Shown: positions 12,501 to 23,098, numbered from the stretch's first letter. The stretch is 64,000 nt of DNA from Aplysia californica (GCF_000002075.1 NW_004797614.1:777103-841102); one strand, 5' to 3'. The notes: a model not told the origin generated them from the sequence alone. Translations and numbers: made by a program.

Positions 12501-13527
12501 CAGATCCTCGGAGCTCACATTGTGTTTTTGGGGGGGGGGGGGGTATGCTTAAGACAAAGTTTATGTTCCATCACTTGAAATAAAAACTTAGGTATGTACA
12601 ACAGATGTGTCCAAGCTAGTTTTAAATTCTATTGTTATTCGTTTTTTAAATATAACATGATGATTTTGGCGCATTCTTTTTTAATCACCCTGTATTTCCA
12701 AGGCTACACTTCACAGGGTCATCATTGTCTTCACACCTATCCACTTTTGAAAGCCACATTGGCCCATGCTTATTTGCGCATCTAGATCCATGATAAATAA
12801 ATAAAAAATATTTTTATAAGATTAAGTTAACATGTCGTGTATATTATTATACTTCATATATCAAGAAACCCATTCAGCCCTTTTGAAATTTTAATAAGCA
12901 TTTGACGCCACATTCAACACAGTTTGGTTACATAAGTGCCAAAGATTAGTTAGAGGTGTTACAAAAGTGTCACTAACACAAAAAAGAAGGAGAGATCAGA
13001 TAAGGACAATACATGTTTCCTATGAAAAAAGTAGCAACAAAATACACCAGAGCCCCTGCCAACCACCCGCATTCAGCCTTTGAATTGCCTTCAAGTTCCT
13101 TCTAGCCTGAACACAAGTATATAACCATGTAGACTTTCTGGAGCCCAAGGAGAGATTGAATAGCCTAGATCTCAAGAAGCACATTGACACAATAATGGTT
13201 AATGGTTTTCAAAATGTGAACAAGTAAGACATAGATAGAGAGAACGAAAAAAAGTAGGATATATGTACCTGTGGCACCCTCCAATCAACCACAATCACTG
13301 ATGAAGAGCAGGAAATGTCAAAATTTAACAACTGACTTTTTCAAAATGAGAAAACAATTCCTGTATTGAACTCATAGAGAGGCTGCAGTGGAGTCCAAAA
13401 TCAAAAGGTCAACTTAGTTTAAGTACATACATACCCTCAATTCCTTTAAGTGTGAGTCAATAAAGTTGAACAGTGATCTTTCTCTTCTTGTAACCACCGT
13501 CTCTGCTTGGGCCTCGGGCTGCACCAT
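5197..13527 (-). CDS. C3orf33: C3orf33-like protein, complete five-exon gene (coding span)
   Basis: Coding exons on the minus strand are 13527-13435, 10715-10656, 7988-7826, 6885-6734 and 5475-5197 (stop included), giving 248 codons with GT-AG introns and matching phases. Homology to human C3orf33 (AC3-33) is recognised by eye. The N-terminal helix (FNFIDSHLKELR) is followed by a membrane segment (AYGLGAVAFIVLV, residues 34-46), then a region resembling the staphylococcal nuclease fold (about 52-215; DHIPI, LAGLSMTPEGNKWL, VNKALVRQG). The basic C-terminus contains KGRGLW and KDKWQNIWRKK, which match the human KGEGIW and REIWKK. The human protein is described as affecting ERK/AP-1 signalling; no catalytic activity is established. 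The conserved arginine/aspartate set of active nucleases was not verified, so a non-enzymatic role is possible. The human protein is longer mainly at its C-terminus. Confidence 0.85.
5676..5965. repeat. Purine-rich, G-tract imperfect repeat
   Basis: Imperfect reiteration of a G-run followed by GCATAGTAAGRTSAGGG-type words, with G runs up to about 14 (near 5796 and 5919). It lies in the 3' intron of the C3orf33-like gene. The G tracts could form quadruplexes in the plus strand (C-rich in the transcript). Confidence 0.6.
6494..6712. repeat. (GA)n / (GGGA)n / (GACA)n compound microsatellite
   Basis: About 70 bp of GA, then alternating GGGA and GA blocks, then GACA units, ending 22 bp from the donor of C3orf33-like exon 4. 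Long open frames here on the minus strand (Leu/Ser/Pro runs) are repeat artefacts. Confidence 0.97.
6734..6885 (-). CDS. C3orf33: C3orf33-like exon 4
   Basis: Two bases plus 50 codons, acceptor CCTAG| and donor |GTCAGT. Contains YLCLQLAGLSMTPEGNKWLH, matching human LLVKLAGVELAETGKAWLQ, and ends in HIKVKK. The downstream intron starts next to a long GA/GGGA microsatellite. Confidence 0.87.
7826..7988 (-). CDS. C3orf33: C3orf33-like exon 3 (nuclease-fold N-terminal part)
   Basis: 54 codons plus one base, from a long polypyrimidine tract and CAG acceptor to donor |GTTAGT. It begins TTKFKNVCNIPDHFVEKHYK and includes LQGVVKQVTQDGALLVDHIP, the counterparts of human TSKFTSSSDIPVEFIRRNVK and LRGRLRRITENGLEIEHIPI. 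The single overhanging G pairs with AG of the next exon to make a glutamate codon. Confidence 0.88.
8900..9027 (+). mobile_element. SINE-type 3' tail module
   Basis: Contains GAGAGGTGAGCAAAGTAAGC, CTTCTCTGTTGACATCCATC and GGCGCTCATATGACCTTATG followed by CAGTTTCGAG and TAAAACCT. The same module recurs near 14647, 53148 and 58262, and its last 50 bp closes the complete SINE at 50.5 kb. No tRNA-like head is visible here. Confidence 0.6.
9301..10537. mobile_element. TA-flanked DNA transposon with about 400 bp inverted arms
   Basis: The ends are CAGTCGAACATGCCATGACC and the reverse complement of CATGGCAGGTTCGACTG, flanked by TA (9299-9300 and 10538-10539), as in Tc1/mariner/pogo-type insertions. 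The arms pair over roughly 9301-9680 and 10150-10537; shared landmarks are the pair GGTAAACATTGGGAGTGACC / GTCACTCCCATTGTTTACCC and TTTCAGCTGCTGGTAAGAGA in both. No transposase remains. It sits in intron 2 of the C3orf33-like gene. A partial relative lies at 32.05-32.51 kb and a small one at 40.70-40.77 kb. Confidence 0.75.
10656..10715 (-). CDS. C3orf33: C3orf33-like exon 2 (membrane segment)
   Basis: A 20-codon exon, acceptor TTTCCAG| and donor |GTAAGTAC, phase 0 at both ends. It encodes WSAYGLGAVAFIVLVRKTRS: a hydrophobic stretch closed by basic residues, matching the human TGMAIAGIMLLLRSIRL in position and length. Confidence 0.85.
10837..11118 (-). other. Unassigned 93-codon open frame in an intron
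   Basis: Minus-strand open frame with a Cys-containing stretch (DDCCVLELAGNICQCCKDGM) and DVILCDVNGNMEFLFEIIVP. Base composition is fairly balanced, but no splice context or known family is recognised. It lies within intron 1 of the C3orf33-like gene on the same strand and could be a transposon remnant. Confidence 0.2.
11119..12028. other. Intronic sequence, nothing recognised
   Basis: Intron 1 of the C3orf33-like gene. No exon, RNA gene or element end could be supported in this stretch. Confidence 0.4.
12030..12692. mobile_element. Foldback mariner-type element made of two opposed 3' ends
   Basis: Near-identical inverted ends (CAGGGTGATTAAAAAAGAAT..) of at least 36 bp are flanked by TA on both sides, the Tc1/mariner signature. 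Similarity of the two arms continues for about 120 bp (shared GTTGTACATACCT and AAGTTTTTATTT). On the minus strand the left half encodes FFWRYVKEKIYVPPLPANI, a transposase C-terminal motif. The right half encodes the equivalent on the plus strand (CWPARSSELTLCFWG .. DKVYVPSLEI). Two copies of the transposase 3' end therefore face each other and the 5' end is missing. Confidence 0.75.
13435..13527 (-). CDS. C3orf33: C3orf33-like exon 1 (start codon)
   Basis: ATG at 13527-13525 opens MVQPEAQAETVVTRRERS and continues LFNFIDSHLKELR up to the donor AGG|GTATGT. This aligns with the human segment ARISQWADDHLRLVR just before its membrane span. An overlapping upstream ATG is in another frame. The exon is 31 codons and ends in phase 0. 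Confidence 0.82.
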
Positions 13528-13604
13528 GTCATATTCTCAAGATGCAATTATTGAGACCACACTGAGAATGTAAAAAGTGAAATATGAAGATTATGCACGC
13601 GCAT

Positions 13605-13639
<35 letters not shown>
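13605..13639. repeat. (CA)n microsatellite
   Basis: CA dinucleotide tract just upstream of the C3orf33-like start codon, in the probable 5' flank or 5' UTR intron. Confidence 0.97.
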
Positions 13640-13643
<4 letters not shown>

Positions 13644-13892
13644 CTCACACTTGATACATAACACAGGTAGGTAAGATGTAGATAAGTAGGTAGTATAAAA
13701 ACAAAACCTCAAAGAAAAGAAAATTATATTGCTAGATCCAGATTTGCTTTCGCTGAGGTGAGAAGTAATTCATCCAGGACTAGACTTCTAAAGTTTTGGT
13801 CCTAATTTTTGGTAAATAGTCTTTATCAAGATCTTAGTCTTCCATTTTCAAAGAAATCTCTGATACTGATACCATTAATCAAAATTAAAATA

Positions 13893-14564
13893 GAGTGGAG
13901 TCCATGAATCTCGAACACGAAGATCACGAATTCTCGGGTATCTCAAACATAATGCTCTGTCCCGTTTCAGTCCCGATGTTTTCTTTGTATTAAATTCATG
14001 GAGTTCCCAAACACTAGCAACACTCGAACCTCGAACAATTGCACTTCACATTCTTAACCAAAGAACCGGCTTTAAGTACTGCCTTTCTGGCTACGGGTAG
14101 AGGTTTCTTTGTCATAGTTACGTTCAAAATATGGTCCTTGTCTCACCATGAGAGGCTGGAGGAAGGGGCGAACGGGAAATGGGGGTTGGGGTGTGATGCT
14201 GACCACACCGCATGACTGGCTCGCCACGCATGCAATCATGCTGTGGAACGTGCGCGGTGGGGATGGCAAGAGGCATAACTTTCTGTAAGCCAAAGAAATC
14301 AGAGGAAAGGCATAACGTAGGAGTCGGCAGTGCACACGTAAGATTTTCTGCTTTCCACTTTCATTCATCTTCTTGTATTCACATCGTAGACACATTCATC
14401 AAGGGGGATAACCACATTAATTGTTTTAATGTTCTTTTTTTTTAACCTCTCTTGATTTTCTCTCTATTTCTTTGTATTTGGGGATTTCACGGACATGACG
14501 AATTATGGAAATTTCGAACACTTTTTCCAATCCCTGGCGAATTCGAGTTACCCTTGTTTGAGTG
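13893..14564. mobile_element. Possible pogo-like non-autonomous element
   Basis: The left end reads GAGTGGAGTCCATGAATCTC and continues GAACACGAAGATCACGAATT; the right end, inverted, reads CACTCAAACAAGGGTAACTC then GAATTCG. Both carry the reiterated CTCGAA/GAATTC style of pogo-type ends and both are bordered by TA. The two ends are not close copies of each other, so they may be remnants of two elements. Confidence 0.4.
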
Positions 14565-14646
14565 TATCTAACACAAGAACTGGATAAGTCATTTTTACGT
14601 CATATAACAGCTTGCTTGGCTCAGTTTCATAATTTACATCCTCTGA

Positions 14647-14697
14647 ATGGCGCTCATATGACCTTATGCAGTTGTGAGCGCGGTAAAACCTTACTTT
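14647..14697 (+). mobile_element. SINE-type 3' tail fragment
   Basis: GGCGCTCATATGACCTTATG followed by CAGTTGTGAGCGCGGTAAAA and CCTTAC: the conserved terminal module also seen near 8960, 53215 and 58345. Confidence 0.6.
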
Positions 14698-14699
14698 AA

Positions 14700-15630
14700 A
14701 ACAAATATCCTCTGACTCTTACTCATTAAAGAGCGGAGTGAAACAAGGCTGTGTATGTACTCGCCCTGACACTCTTTGGCATCTTCTTCTCCATGTAATT
14801 ATCCATAGCCTTCTGTGAGTTAAAAGCACCAACATAAAATCTCATTCAAACTTGCACTTTTGGTTCCAGGAGAAAAATCCCGCTGTAGGCAAGTTCCCGC
14901 TTTAAAAATGCAAAGAGGAAATTACTGAAATTTTTAAAATAAAATCCGCAGGAATACATCCCTTCTATTCAATAAAATTTGCACTTTAGATTAGTCTTCT
15001 TTTTCTTGTCAACATCGTTGATTATCTTGGCTTTAATTCGAGTGAAAACCATTTCCTTTAGTCTTTGTTGGAAGCCATCTTTTCCTCGGTTTGTTGCTAG
15101 TGCTGTCTATCGTACCGGTAGGCCTACAGTAGAACTGGTGAAGAGGATGCCGGAGCATCAACGATCGCAATTCAATGAATCAGTTAACACACATTACACC
15201 CTTTCCTTTTCTTTTACTTTTTGGCCTAGCCGAGGACTATGGCCTATATGCTCTTAAGGTACTTAGCATCTAGGCTATGGCACATCACTTTAAATTTTGG
15301 AGCGGCTCACGTAGCGCGTCTCTTTGCACCATTTCTCTCTGCCGCCTGCCCCACCTCACTCATCACTGGACTGGCCAACCATAAACTCCGCACCTCTGAC
15401 TGTCTGTTTGGAGCCTGACTACAGCCCCCCCCCCCCCCCGACAGAGCTTGCTCGATCTCTCCTGCTGTATCCGAGTTCGGGACTTTCCTTGCCCTGCTAT
15501 ATATATATCCAAACACAATTGAGTTTACATAGAACAAAAAAGGGATTCCGGTAAGCTCCCGCTGTAGGGATGGTCCCGCCATAGCAGGTGCCGCTATAGT
15601 CATGTTCTACAGTACCAACGTTGGGCAGGT
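14700..15630. other. No gene seen
   Basis: Mixed sequence with a poly-C run (about 15426-15439). Open frames in it have no domain or splice support. Confidence 0.4.
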
Positions 15631-15637
15631 ATTCGAT

Positions 15638-15890
15638 GGGTAAATGATATTTGCAGATGATGCTGCTCCAACTGCTTTATAGGGATCAGAGGCCCTTTAG
15701 AGACTCATCGAGCTGCTTTGCGTATTCCAGCATTAACTCTGGTCTAGCCATAAGCACCAACAAGACCAACCGGCAGCATATACACGCCAAATATCTCCTT
15801 TAGCAACTTCACTGTCGAGGTGGAGTAAGAATTCACTTATATTGCTCTGCTCAATTATCTTCTGCAACCTCACTCTTAGGGTTAAACTGA
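15638..15890 (+). mobile_element. LINE reverse transcriptase fragment (RTE-like)
   Basis: Despite breaks, the plus strand reads IFADDAAPTAL, then an LIELLC segment, then NISFSNFTVEVE and EFTY. This matches the FADDAALVA..L..LL..F and ISI.N.TLEVV.EFTYLG region of a LINE family whose C-terminus also appears at 19.3-19.8 kb. FADD is the catalytic box. It is a short, decayed piece. Confidence 0.6.
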
Positions 15891-16189
15891 ACATCATAAT
15901 CTGTAAATTGTAAAGCACCAACAGTTTAGCTCACTGAGCTAACAACACCATGCTTACCATTGTAAAGGTGTGAATGGCTGATATCAAACAGCATAGACCA
16001 CAGATACCTTATTATGAACACAAGACACAGAACACCACCACGCCATGTTGGTAAGCTGTCACCAGTGCAGCCAAGTGCAATGACTCTTTTTAAAATGAAA
16101 AGCTCTCATTAAACATAAACTGTACACAACAACATTACACCAAAATATTAGGGTGTAATAATGTTACAACCATCAACACCAAGATGTCC

Positions 16190-17560
16190 ATGTATTACCT
16201 GTCCTGGGCAACAACGTCATTGCACAGCGGACAGGTCCGTAAGTGCTCAGTTCCTCCCAGCACCAAAGCCCGCAAGGTATCCATACTGATTGTTCCGGTG
16301 GCTGTTTGATTATGTCGATGTCTTTCCTTTCCAGATAATCGTTCCTTTCTTCCTTCTCCCCTCTCTATCCCCATTTCCTGCATCCTAATGATTGCGTGGT
16401 GTTCTGCTGTCTCCCTGTCTTCTTCATCCCGCAACTTTTCCTCCAGGGTCTTCAAAACTTCTCCTTTGTATTTTGAAGCCAGCCAAGCGCTCTTGTTATG
16501 GCCTCAATCTCCATTTTCATGCTTGAAGTTGTTCTTTCTATGGCCCCTGAAATGCTATGAACCTTTTCATTCCCACTGTACACCACAAAACCCTATCCAC
16601 TTCTCTCACCCCTCCTGATCGATCCATCTGTATAGATCACTGGGTCCTCTGGCTTGGAATGCTCCTCAATTAACTGTCGTATCTCATTGTCGTTAATGAC
16701 AGGGGCACATTCCCGTCTTTCATGACCCATAGTGATGTGAACGTTGGCCAGGCTTCTGCAATCGGGGCTCAGTTCAAACAATTCCTTTCCACAGCATATT
16801 TCATTGATGCCACAAACTTTCCTCAAGGAGTCTTCGGCTTCTGTCATCCATGAGCTACCCCGTTTGATCCTATTTCCTTTGATGCTGCTTAGGTTGTCAT
16901 GCAAAGAGTACCTCGGGTCTCCAAAAACATTCAAGTTCAAGACAGCTTTGCCTGTGCCACCTTATGCCTCACTCAGATGCTGGCCAGGTCCAGGATGTAT
17001 CTCATACAGAGACAACATGGGTGTCCTTTGTGCAACCTGGAACTGCCCTCATAGCCTGAGTCTTGGACAGGGAGAGGATGCCCAGACCATTGTCTATGAC
17101 TGACAGAAGCACCAGCTGCATTAGGAGAAAAAGAACTCTCTGTTAAATTCCCGCTGAAGCCAAAGTCTTCACTAAACTGATGCCCTTCTGAGTCCTGACA
17201 GCAACATTGTCAACATGTCTTCGGAAAGAAACTGTTCTGTCCAGAGTGATTCCCAGATACTTCAGCTGATGCTGTCTAAGAGAAAGTGGTCAGATCAAAC
17301 ACAATTGGAGGGGTAGGATCTTTCACAATACGGTTGTTGAGTGAGCACCAGATGACCTGTGCTTTGTCTGGATTGATGACCGCATTGTATTCCTCACACC
17401 AATCTGTTACCTTGCTCAGCCTGTCCTGTAGCATCCGTCCAACCGCTAGCATATCTATCACGACCTTGTCCGTAGATGATGGCAGATTCTATCAAGTCTG
17501 TGTGTTCAGCACACTCACACACTGTCTTACAGCTGTAAACATGACCTCTGTATGCCCGTA
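16190..17560 (-). mobile_element. Degenerate LINE: reverse transcriptase end plus RNase H
   Basis: Minus-strand order is: the RT palm end (MLQDRLSKVTDWCEEYNAVI then NPDKAQVIWC, 17461-17280); the thumb-like region (QLKYLGITLDRTVSFRRHVD, KGISLVKTLASAGI, about 17275-17130); an RNase H start (VIYTDGSIRRGE, near 16620-16650); and a C-terminal Cys motif (RTCPLCNDV, near 16210). Several frame changes interrupt it. This domain order fits RNase H-containing LINEs of the I/Nimbus-like type. The 5' part is missing. Confidence 0.75.
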
Positions 17561-17569
17561 ATGAAGACT

Positions 17570-18770
17570 AAAATGAAAACCTTTTAACTGCACAGCCTCA
17601 GACGGATCCTTTAAGACTTTAATATCCAGCATCCATTGGCACGATCGGTTTGGTTACATTCATTTTGCAAGCCAGATTGAGGGCGCAAAGCGACTATCGT
17701 GGCACAAACCGATCACCTGACTCGTCGCCTCAAAAAGAAACACTTTTGTTTACAGCTCTACGAGTCAGGAAATCGGTTTGTCCATCCCCCCAAAGGGCAC
17801 TCTGTATAAGAATCATATATATATGGCAAGACTGCACCCAAAACTAAACTGTCCTGACAAAGGAAGGCTTTCAATGTTCATTCTTAACTTGTTTAGTGAC
17901 GTCAACACTATCATGGCCATGTGAGTGTGAGAAAGACAAAACATTGCCACCCCAGCTGGAAGGCCTACACTTCAAAGATCTCTGCATAAGATAAGAAGAC
18001 CTCAGCACACATGATCTGAAGGCAGGCAACATCGACCTAACAACATGGGTGGCCCTTGCCTTGCTGCAGACTACAGTTGTTGGAGACAGGCTGCCAAGTG
18101 TGGAGTTCAAAGGACTGTGAGGAGGAACGATGAGGTGTGGGAGGAGAGGTGGGCAGATGACAATTCTAAACTGAGCACCCACTAAAACTGTCCACCAGAG
18201 CCATGAGTGGAATCATCCAAGCCCACAGCAACAGGACTGTTCTTGTAGTGGGATTCGGACTTGCCACTCCAGGACAGACTTTAGGAAAGGACTAGACTGT
18301 ACGAAGAGTCTACTGCACAGCCATAACAGGTGCCGCAACTCAAGACACTGACGCACAAAAGATGCAAACTCCATTCAGGGCATTCGTCTAGCGTCGAGGA
18401 GCTCAGTTAGGTGGCTGTGTAAACTTTTACTTTCACCCCCCGCACATGGATGCAGTGCTTTGGGGGTCAACCAGCAGTACTGTTTGCTGCAGATCACACA
18501 TATAGTCTAGCCGCTAAAACTGTCGCAAATCAATTATTTTCAAAAAATTTCAAACCTAACGCCTAACTGCAAAAAATCAAATTCTGGGTTAAAACAGGGG
18601 GGCATGATGTCCCCATGTAGTCCCCCCAGGTTGATCCCAAGCCCACACATTACTATAGTATAGCGGTTAGGCTTAAAACAATAGTGTGGTATAGCTCAAT
18701 TATAATAAAGCATCATCAGAGCTATCTATTTGTGACGGAAATGAAGTTGATATTCATTCGTGTTCAGCGT
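17570..18770. other. No gene seen
   Basis: No exon, RNA gene or element end could be supported. The 103-codon minus-strand frame at 17871-18182 has no recognised domain. Confidence 0.4.
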
Positions 18771-19262
18771 ATCGTAGATCTAGATCTAGGCCTACTAGAA
18801 AATAGACAACTGTCATATATATATATGGTAGTAAGATCCAAGTGTGAGACTGGAGGGAAAGTAAAATACAGGTGGCTGCTGGGGCGGACGCTAACAAATT
18901 ATCAACAACAAAATTATGAATATATATATATATCTAGATCTAGATCTAGATCTAAAGTTCATCACTTCATTTTCTGATTTAATCGGGGCTCTTTGGAAAT
19001 TGCCTTCCCATCTGTTTACATAAGACATAAGAAACAGAAGTGACTGATTATTAAGGACAAAAGTGGCCATGTAGGCTTTAAAGTGAACCCTAGATATCTA
19101 CCACAAGTCTAGATCTATATATTTTCTGCTTTTTATTTATTAAAAATTTATTTTGGCCAGAAAGAATTTTGGTGGACCCACCCCATGTTTACTAATGCGC
19201 ACTAGATCTAGAATCTAGATCTCTAGTCTATATATTATATATATATAGATCTTATATATATA
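18771..19262. repeat. TAGATC-rich and (TA)n sequence
   Basis: Clusters of TAGATCTAGATCTAGATC (18933-18956), TAGATCTAGAATCTAGATCT (19201-19222) and TA tracts. The same GATC-containing word recurs at 23.1, 24.0, 25.8-26.1, 38.9 and 46.5 kb. Confidence 0.8.
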
Positions 19263-19269
19263 TGGCTCT

Positions 19270-19860
19270 TTTCGTCTTTGCAGACGGTCAATTTTACGGT
19301 CTCAAGGTTTTCTTCATGCAGCTTCTTTCATGGCTAATTCTTCCTATCTTTGAAGTGCAGATTCTGTCGCAATGCTTGCATGTCAGTGACATAGATTGAA
19401 GCTCTGTATTTCCGCCTGTTTTTCTTTCGTTGTTGGCGCTTCTCAGCCTGGTTGTTTCTAGGCTGCTCTCTAGCATTTTCCTCTATTCATTTTCCTCCAT
19501 GTTTTCCTGTCCTCAGCTATTTCTTCCCAGATGCTAACATCTAATCCAAGCTTAGATGTTTTTGTAGCTGTGTCTTTGTACCTCAATTTTGGTCTTCCTC
19601 TTGGTCTCTTTCCCTGGGCAAGTTCTCCAAGTTGCTTCGAAATCCGGTTGGTTGTCGTCCATTCTCTTGACATGGCCAAGCCATCTCAATCTTTTTAAAC
19701 ACAGGAAAGTTGAAGTTGTCATGCTCTGGGGATTTGCCTGTGCCAACGTTTCAACAGTTGTAACCTTGTCACACCACTAAAGGAATGCCTAAGATCTTGC
19801 GGCAGCATCTGAGATGGAAAATGTCGAGGCTTTTCTCTAGTCTCTAGTCTATCCATCATA
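19270..19860 (-). mobile_element. LINE 3' end (RTE-like, C-terminal zinc motif)
   Basis: Minus-strand frames read LKRLRWLGHVKRMDDNQPDF, then KRPRGRPKLRYKDTATKTSK, DVSIWEEIAEDRKTWR and CKHCDRICTSKIGRISHERS then C. RLRWLGHV.RM, GKRP.GRP.LRYKD and the final C..C..H..C finger are hallmarks of the C-terminus of a LINE family widespread in invertebrates. The frame changes at least twice. The reverse transcriptase fragment at 15.6-15.9 kb probably belongs to the same family. Confidence 0.85.
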
Positions 19861-20740
19861 ACTATAACTTGTGACATAACAATAACAATAACAAATCAAA
19901 CTCTAGTAGGCTCTAGCCAATGTTTCCACCCACCTTTCGGCAATGATTTTATCCATAATAAAGATTTTGCTGCAGTCTTCAGTTATTCGTTTTTATTTTT
20001 TCACTGGCAACTGACAGGCACACCCAAGTTACTCTCTCTCTCTCTCTACTCTAGAATAAAAACTTTTAACTTTTAACCTAGCCTACGAACTACGATAATT
20101 TACAATGTTTGTTGTTCTTCGCTGCTGCTGCGCTCAACTGCGCTGTGGCTGTACTCTGCTTGTTTGAGTTCAGGCAAAAGCGTCGTCGTAGAAAGTGTTA
20201 TAGATCTATAGGCTAGGCTTGATAAAAAAAAATAATGATCACAATAAAATAACCCCATCTATGTAGGCTAATAGTCTTGCTTAGAGTTTAGCAGACATTA
20301 GGCTAACATTTAAACGCTCTGGTTAAAAAAGTGACGTGTAATAAAAGGAATGTGTCTAAGAGGGAGCAAAATATTATTTTTTTCTACGATACTATCTATC
20401 GTAGTATTGTATAGTAGCGGCTACCCAAGACCGTCTTGCATAAATTATAAATACTAGGCTTAGGCCTACTATAAAAATCAAATAAAGAAAATCAACAGAA
20501 TCAAGGTCAAGGACGTGTGTGTTTATAGATTTGAGAAGCGGAGCGGGGGTGGGGGTGGGGGGAATCTTTCATTTAATAGTAATAGTTAAAACCAACAAGG
20601 AAACATGGCCTTGGGTGTAAATTGAAGAGTGTGATTTTTCTTTAGCTAGGAAACTGGCCTAAACTCGTTCTTTTTCCAGGTCAAGAATCTTTCATCTATC
20701 TAGACCAATACCAATTCAGGCTAGGTAAGCCCTTGTCGAA
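19861..20740. other. No gene seen
   Basis: AT-rich sequence with a short TC tract near 20034-20047 and G-rich words near 20540-20562. Nothing coding is supported. Confidence 0.4.
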
Positions 20741-21010
20741 GATCAATGATTATAAAAACACGGTCTCTGTTGAAGATCGGTAGCCGGCCACTGCTACGGG
20801 AGGTCACCTCGGGGCTCAGGCCTGAGCAATATCTGGGCCTGAGAAGGGTTCCCCGAAGGAGTTTAGAACTAATGGAGCCTCCTCTCTCTCTTCGCGGCGC
20901 CACGAGCAGTACGCCGCGGTGGGGATCAAATATGGCCGCTGAGTGTGGGCTAAATCTCGAACTGTGGCGGTTCTTTTTATAGAATCTTATCGGGCTGGGC
21001 CACGTTGTGG
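20741..21010. other. GC-rich, CpG-containing block of unknown role
   Basis: Sharply GC-richer than its neighbours, with GCGGCGCCACGAGCAG and CAAATATGGCCGCTGAG. Both strands are open for about 78 codons without a recognised domain. It could be a promoter or CpG-rich exon of an undetected gene, or part of a repeat. Confidence 0.3.
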
Positions 21011-21100
21011 GGGTGGGCGGGGTGGGGGAATGCACGCAAGGAAGAGGGGATGGAGCAGGGATGAAAGAGGAGGGGCGGGCCTTGGGAAGGTACGAAGGAG

Positions 21101-21332
<232 letters not shown>

Positions 21333-21925
21333 GATCAACTGACGGGCTGACGGATAATGACAGGGAAAAAAAAAAAGATTCTGTGTGTGATACGGACTAT
21401 TCAATTCTTTAAGAGTTTTATGTTATAATCTAGTTTAAAAATCAGAAAGATGTGTAAAATAAGAAGAAAACTTGTCCAAGTAACATAAAATTATCAAACA
21501 TACCAAATTATAAAGATAATCTTTCAAGATGCCAAAATATTTAATTATTAGAAATGGATAAAAATATACTTTAAAACTGAATTTAAGATATTATGATTGC
21601 ATGATTCTAGGCGTGTGCCATAACTAACTTTATGTGTAAGGAATAGCGTTATCTGATTGCTAACAGTATGTCTTGGTCTATAAATAATAATATAATTGGT
21701 CTATAAATAATAACATTATTAATTACAATAACTTTGTTTCCTGGTTTTCACAAAGTAGAGGGCACAATGATTTCAAATATTCTTTAAAAAGAGATAACAG
21801 CACCTTTTGAGGTGTGATCGCATGCATGAGCGTGGATGACCTTTGAAGGTTATCTTCTTTTTTTTTTTTTTTGTTCAGTAAAGTATGATATGGAGAGCAG
21901 CGTTTTTAGTCCCTTATTACACTCC

Positions 21926-21948
21926 GGGGGGGGGGGGGGGGGGGGGGG
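21926..21948. repeat. Poly-G run
   Basis: 23 consecutive G residues in AT-rich sequence; length may be uncertain in assembly. Confidence 0.95.
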
Positions 21949-22333
21949 ATAATTTATCTCAGTGATGACTCTTGTGTATTAAAATTTGATGTTGCTTTGT
22001 TTGGTTTATTTTTTAACAGGAGAATCTTAAGTGAACCGGAATTATTTATTGTGGGATCGTAGGTGAAGACTACAACAATAGAATTAAACCGAGTATAGTT
22101 CTATCTAACAAGACTCAAACTCTTATCCACCCCACCCAACCCTCTCCCCTCATCTGATATGGTTTGGTGTTTCTTTAACATAGAAAATATTCATCATTAT
22201 TGTTGTTGAGTATTGATTTCATATTCTAATGGAGCCTCCACATATGTACATTTAGACAACAGTAGCATCTAATTTGCACACACAATGGAAAGCAATATAA
22301 ATGTATAATATGTATATACATACACACATAATA

Positions 22334-22340
<7 letters not shown>

Positions 22341-22417
<77 letters not shown>
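22341..22417. repeat. (TA)n microsatellite
   Basis: About 77 bp of TA. The Ile/Tyr-rich open frame across it is an artefact. Confidence 0.97.
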
Positions 22418-22419
<2 letters not shown>

Positions 22420-22848
22420 AATAAGAATACTTTTAAAAAATTGAGTATCTCGGTCTTTCTGCTGGGGTGTTGTATCCCTTTCGGCCTGGATTGGCCTTGG
22501 CAGGTAGCGCCGGAGCCATCCTCTTATGAATGTTAACGATCTAAATTGTGTTGCTGGGGGCATAAAAACACTTTCATTCAATTTTTTAAAAAGGAAAACA
22601 ACTTAACTGTGAAAACTTCGGTCCACTGCAGCATCGTATCGGTTCTTACACTTAAATACAACACATATGCAAGGCATTTTTACTAACTGACTTGCCTAAT
22701 CTCAAGGACCTCGAAATAAAACCTTCTTTCTTATCTAGATTTCAGTGCGTGAGTCGGGGATTCGCGCAGCGCAGGTAGACCACAGTTCCGCCGCGAGAGA
22801 GGGCACCTATCAGGCGTGCGGTGCCGCCGACAGAGCATCCTCCATTAC

Positions 22849-22895
22849 TTTTAATCTCCTTGGTTTCCCCCAAGGACTCGCCAAGGAGATTAAAA
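22849..22895. repeat. Perfect 15 bp inverted repeat
   Basis: TTTTAATCTCCTTGG at 22849-22863 and its exact reverse complement at 22881-22895, separated by 17 bp. A partial third copy (CTCCTTGGTTTCCC) follows at about 22902. Likely a repeat-element hairpin. Confidence 0.8.
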
Positions 22896-23069
22896 ATTAA
22901 AGCTCCTTGGTTTCCCAAAAATTCAGCCTCGGGCAATTATTACTTGTTGCATTGTTGATTCCATCTAAAAATAAAATTCGGGCTTCCCAGGTTTCCGTTT
23001 ATTTCTATTTTTAGTCAAAAAATGCTCACATGATTTGTAAGACTGATTGATTGGTTGTGCTGTCACCAA

Positions 23070-23098
23070 AGACCGTAAATACCAGGTATTTTACGGTC
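23070..23098. repeat. Short hairpin
   Basis: GACCGTAAATACC pairs with GGTATTTTACGGTC (one bulged T) across a 2 bp centre. Confidence 0.6.

Noticed and set aside
16744-17103. 119-codon plus-strand frame
   Set aside because: Antisense shadow of the minus-strand LINE at 16.2-17.6 kb.
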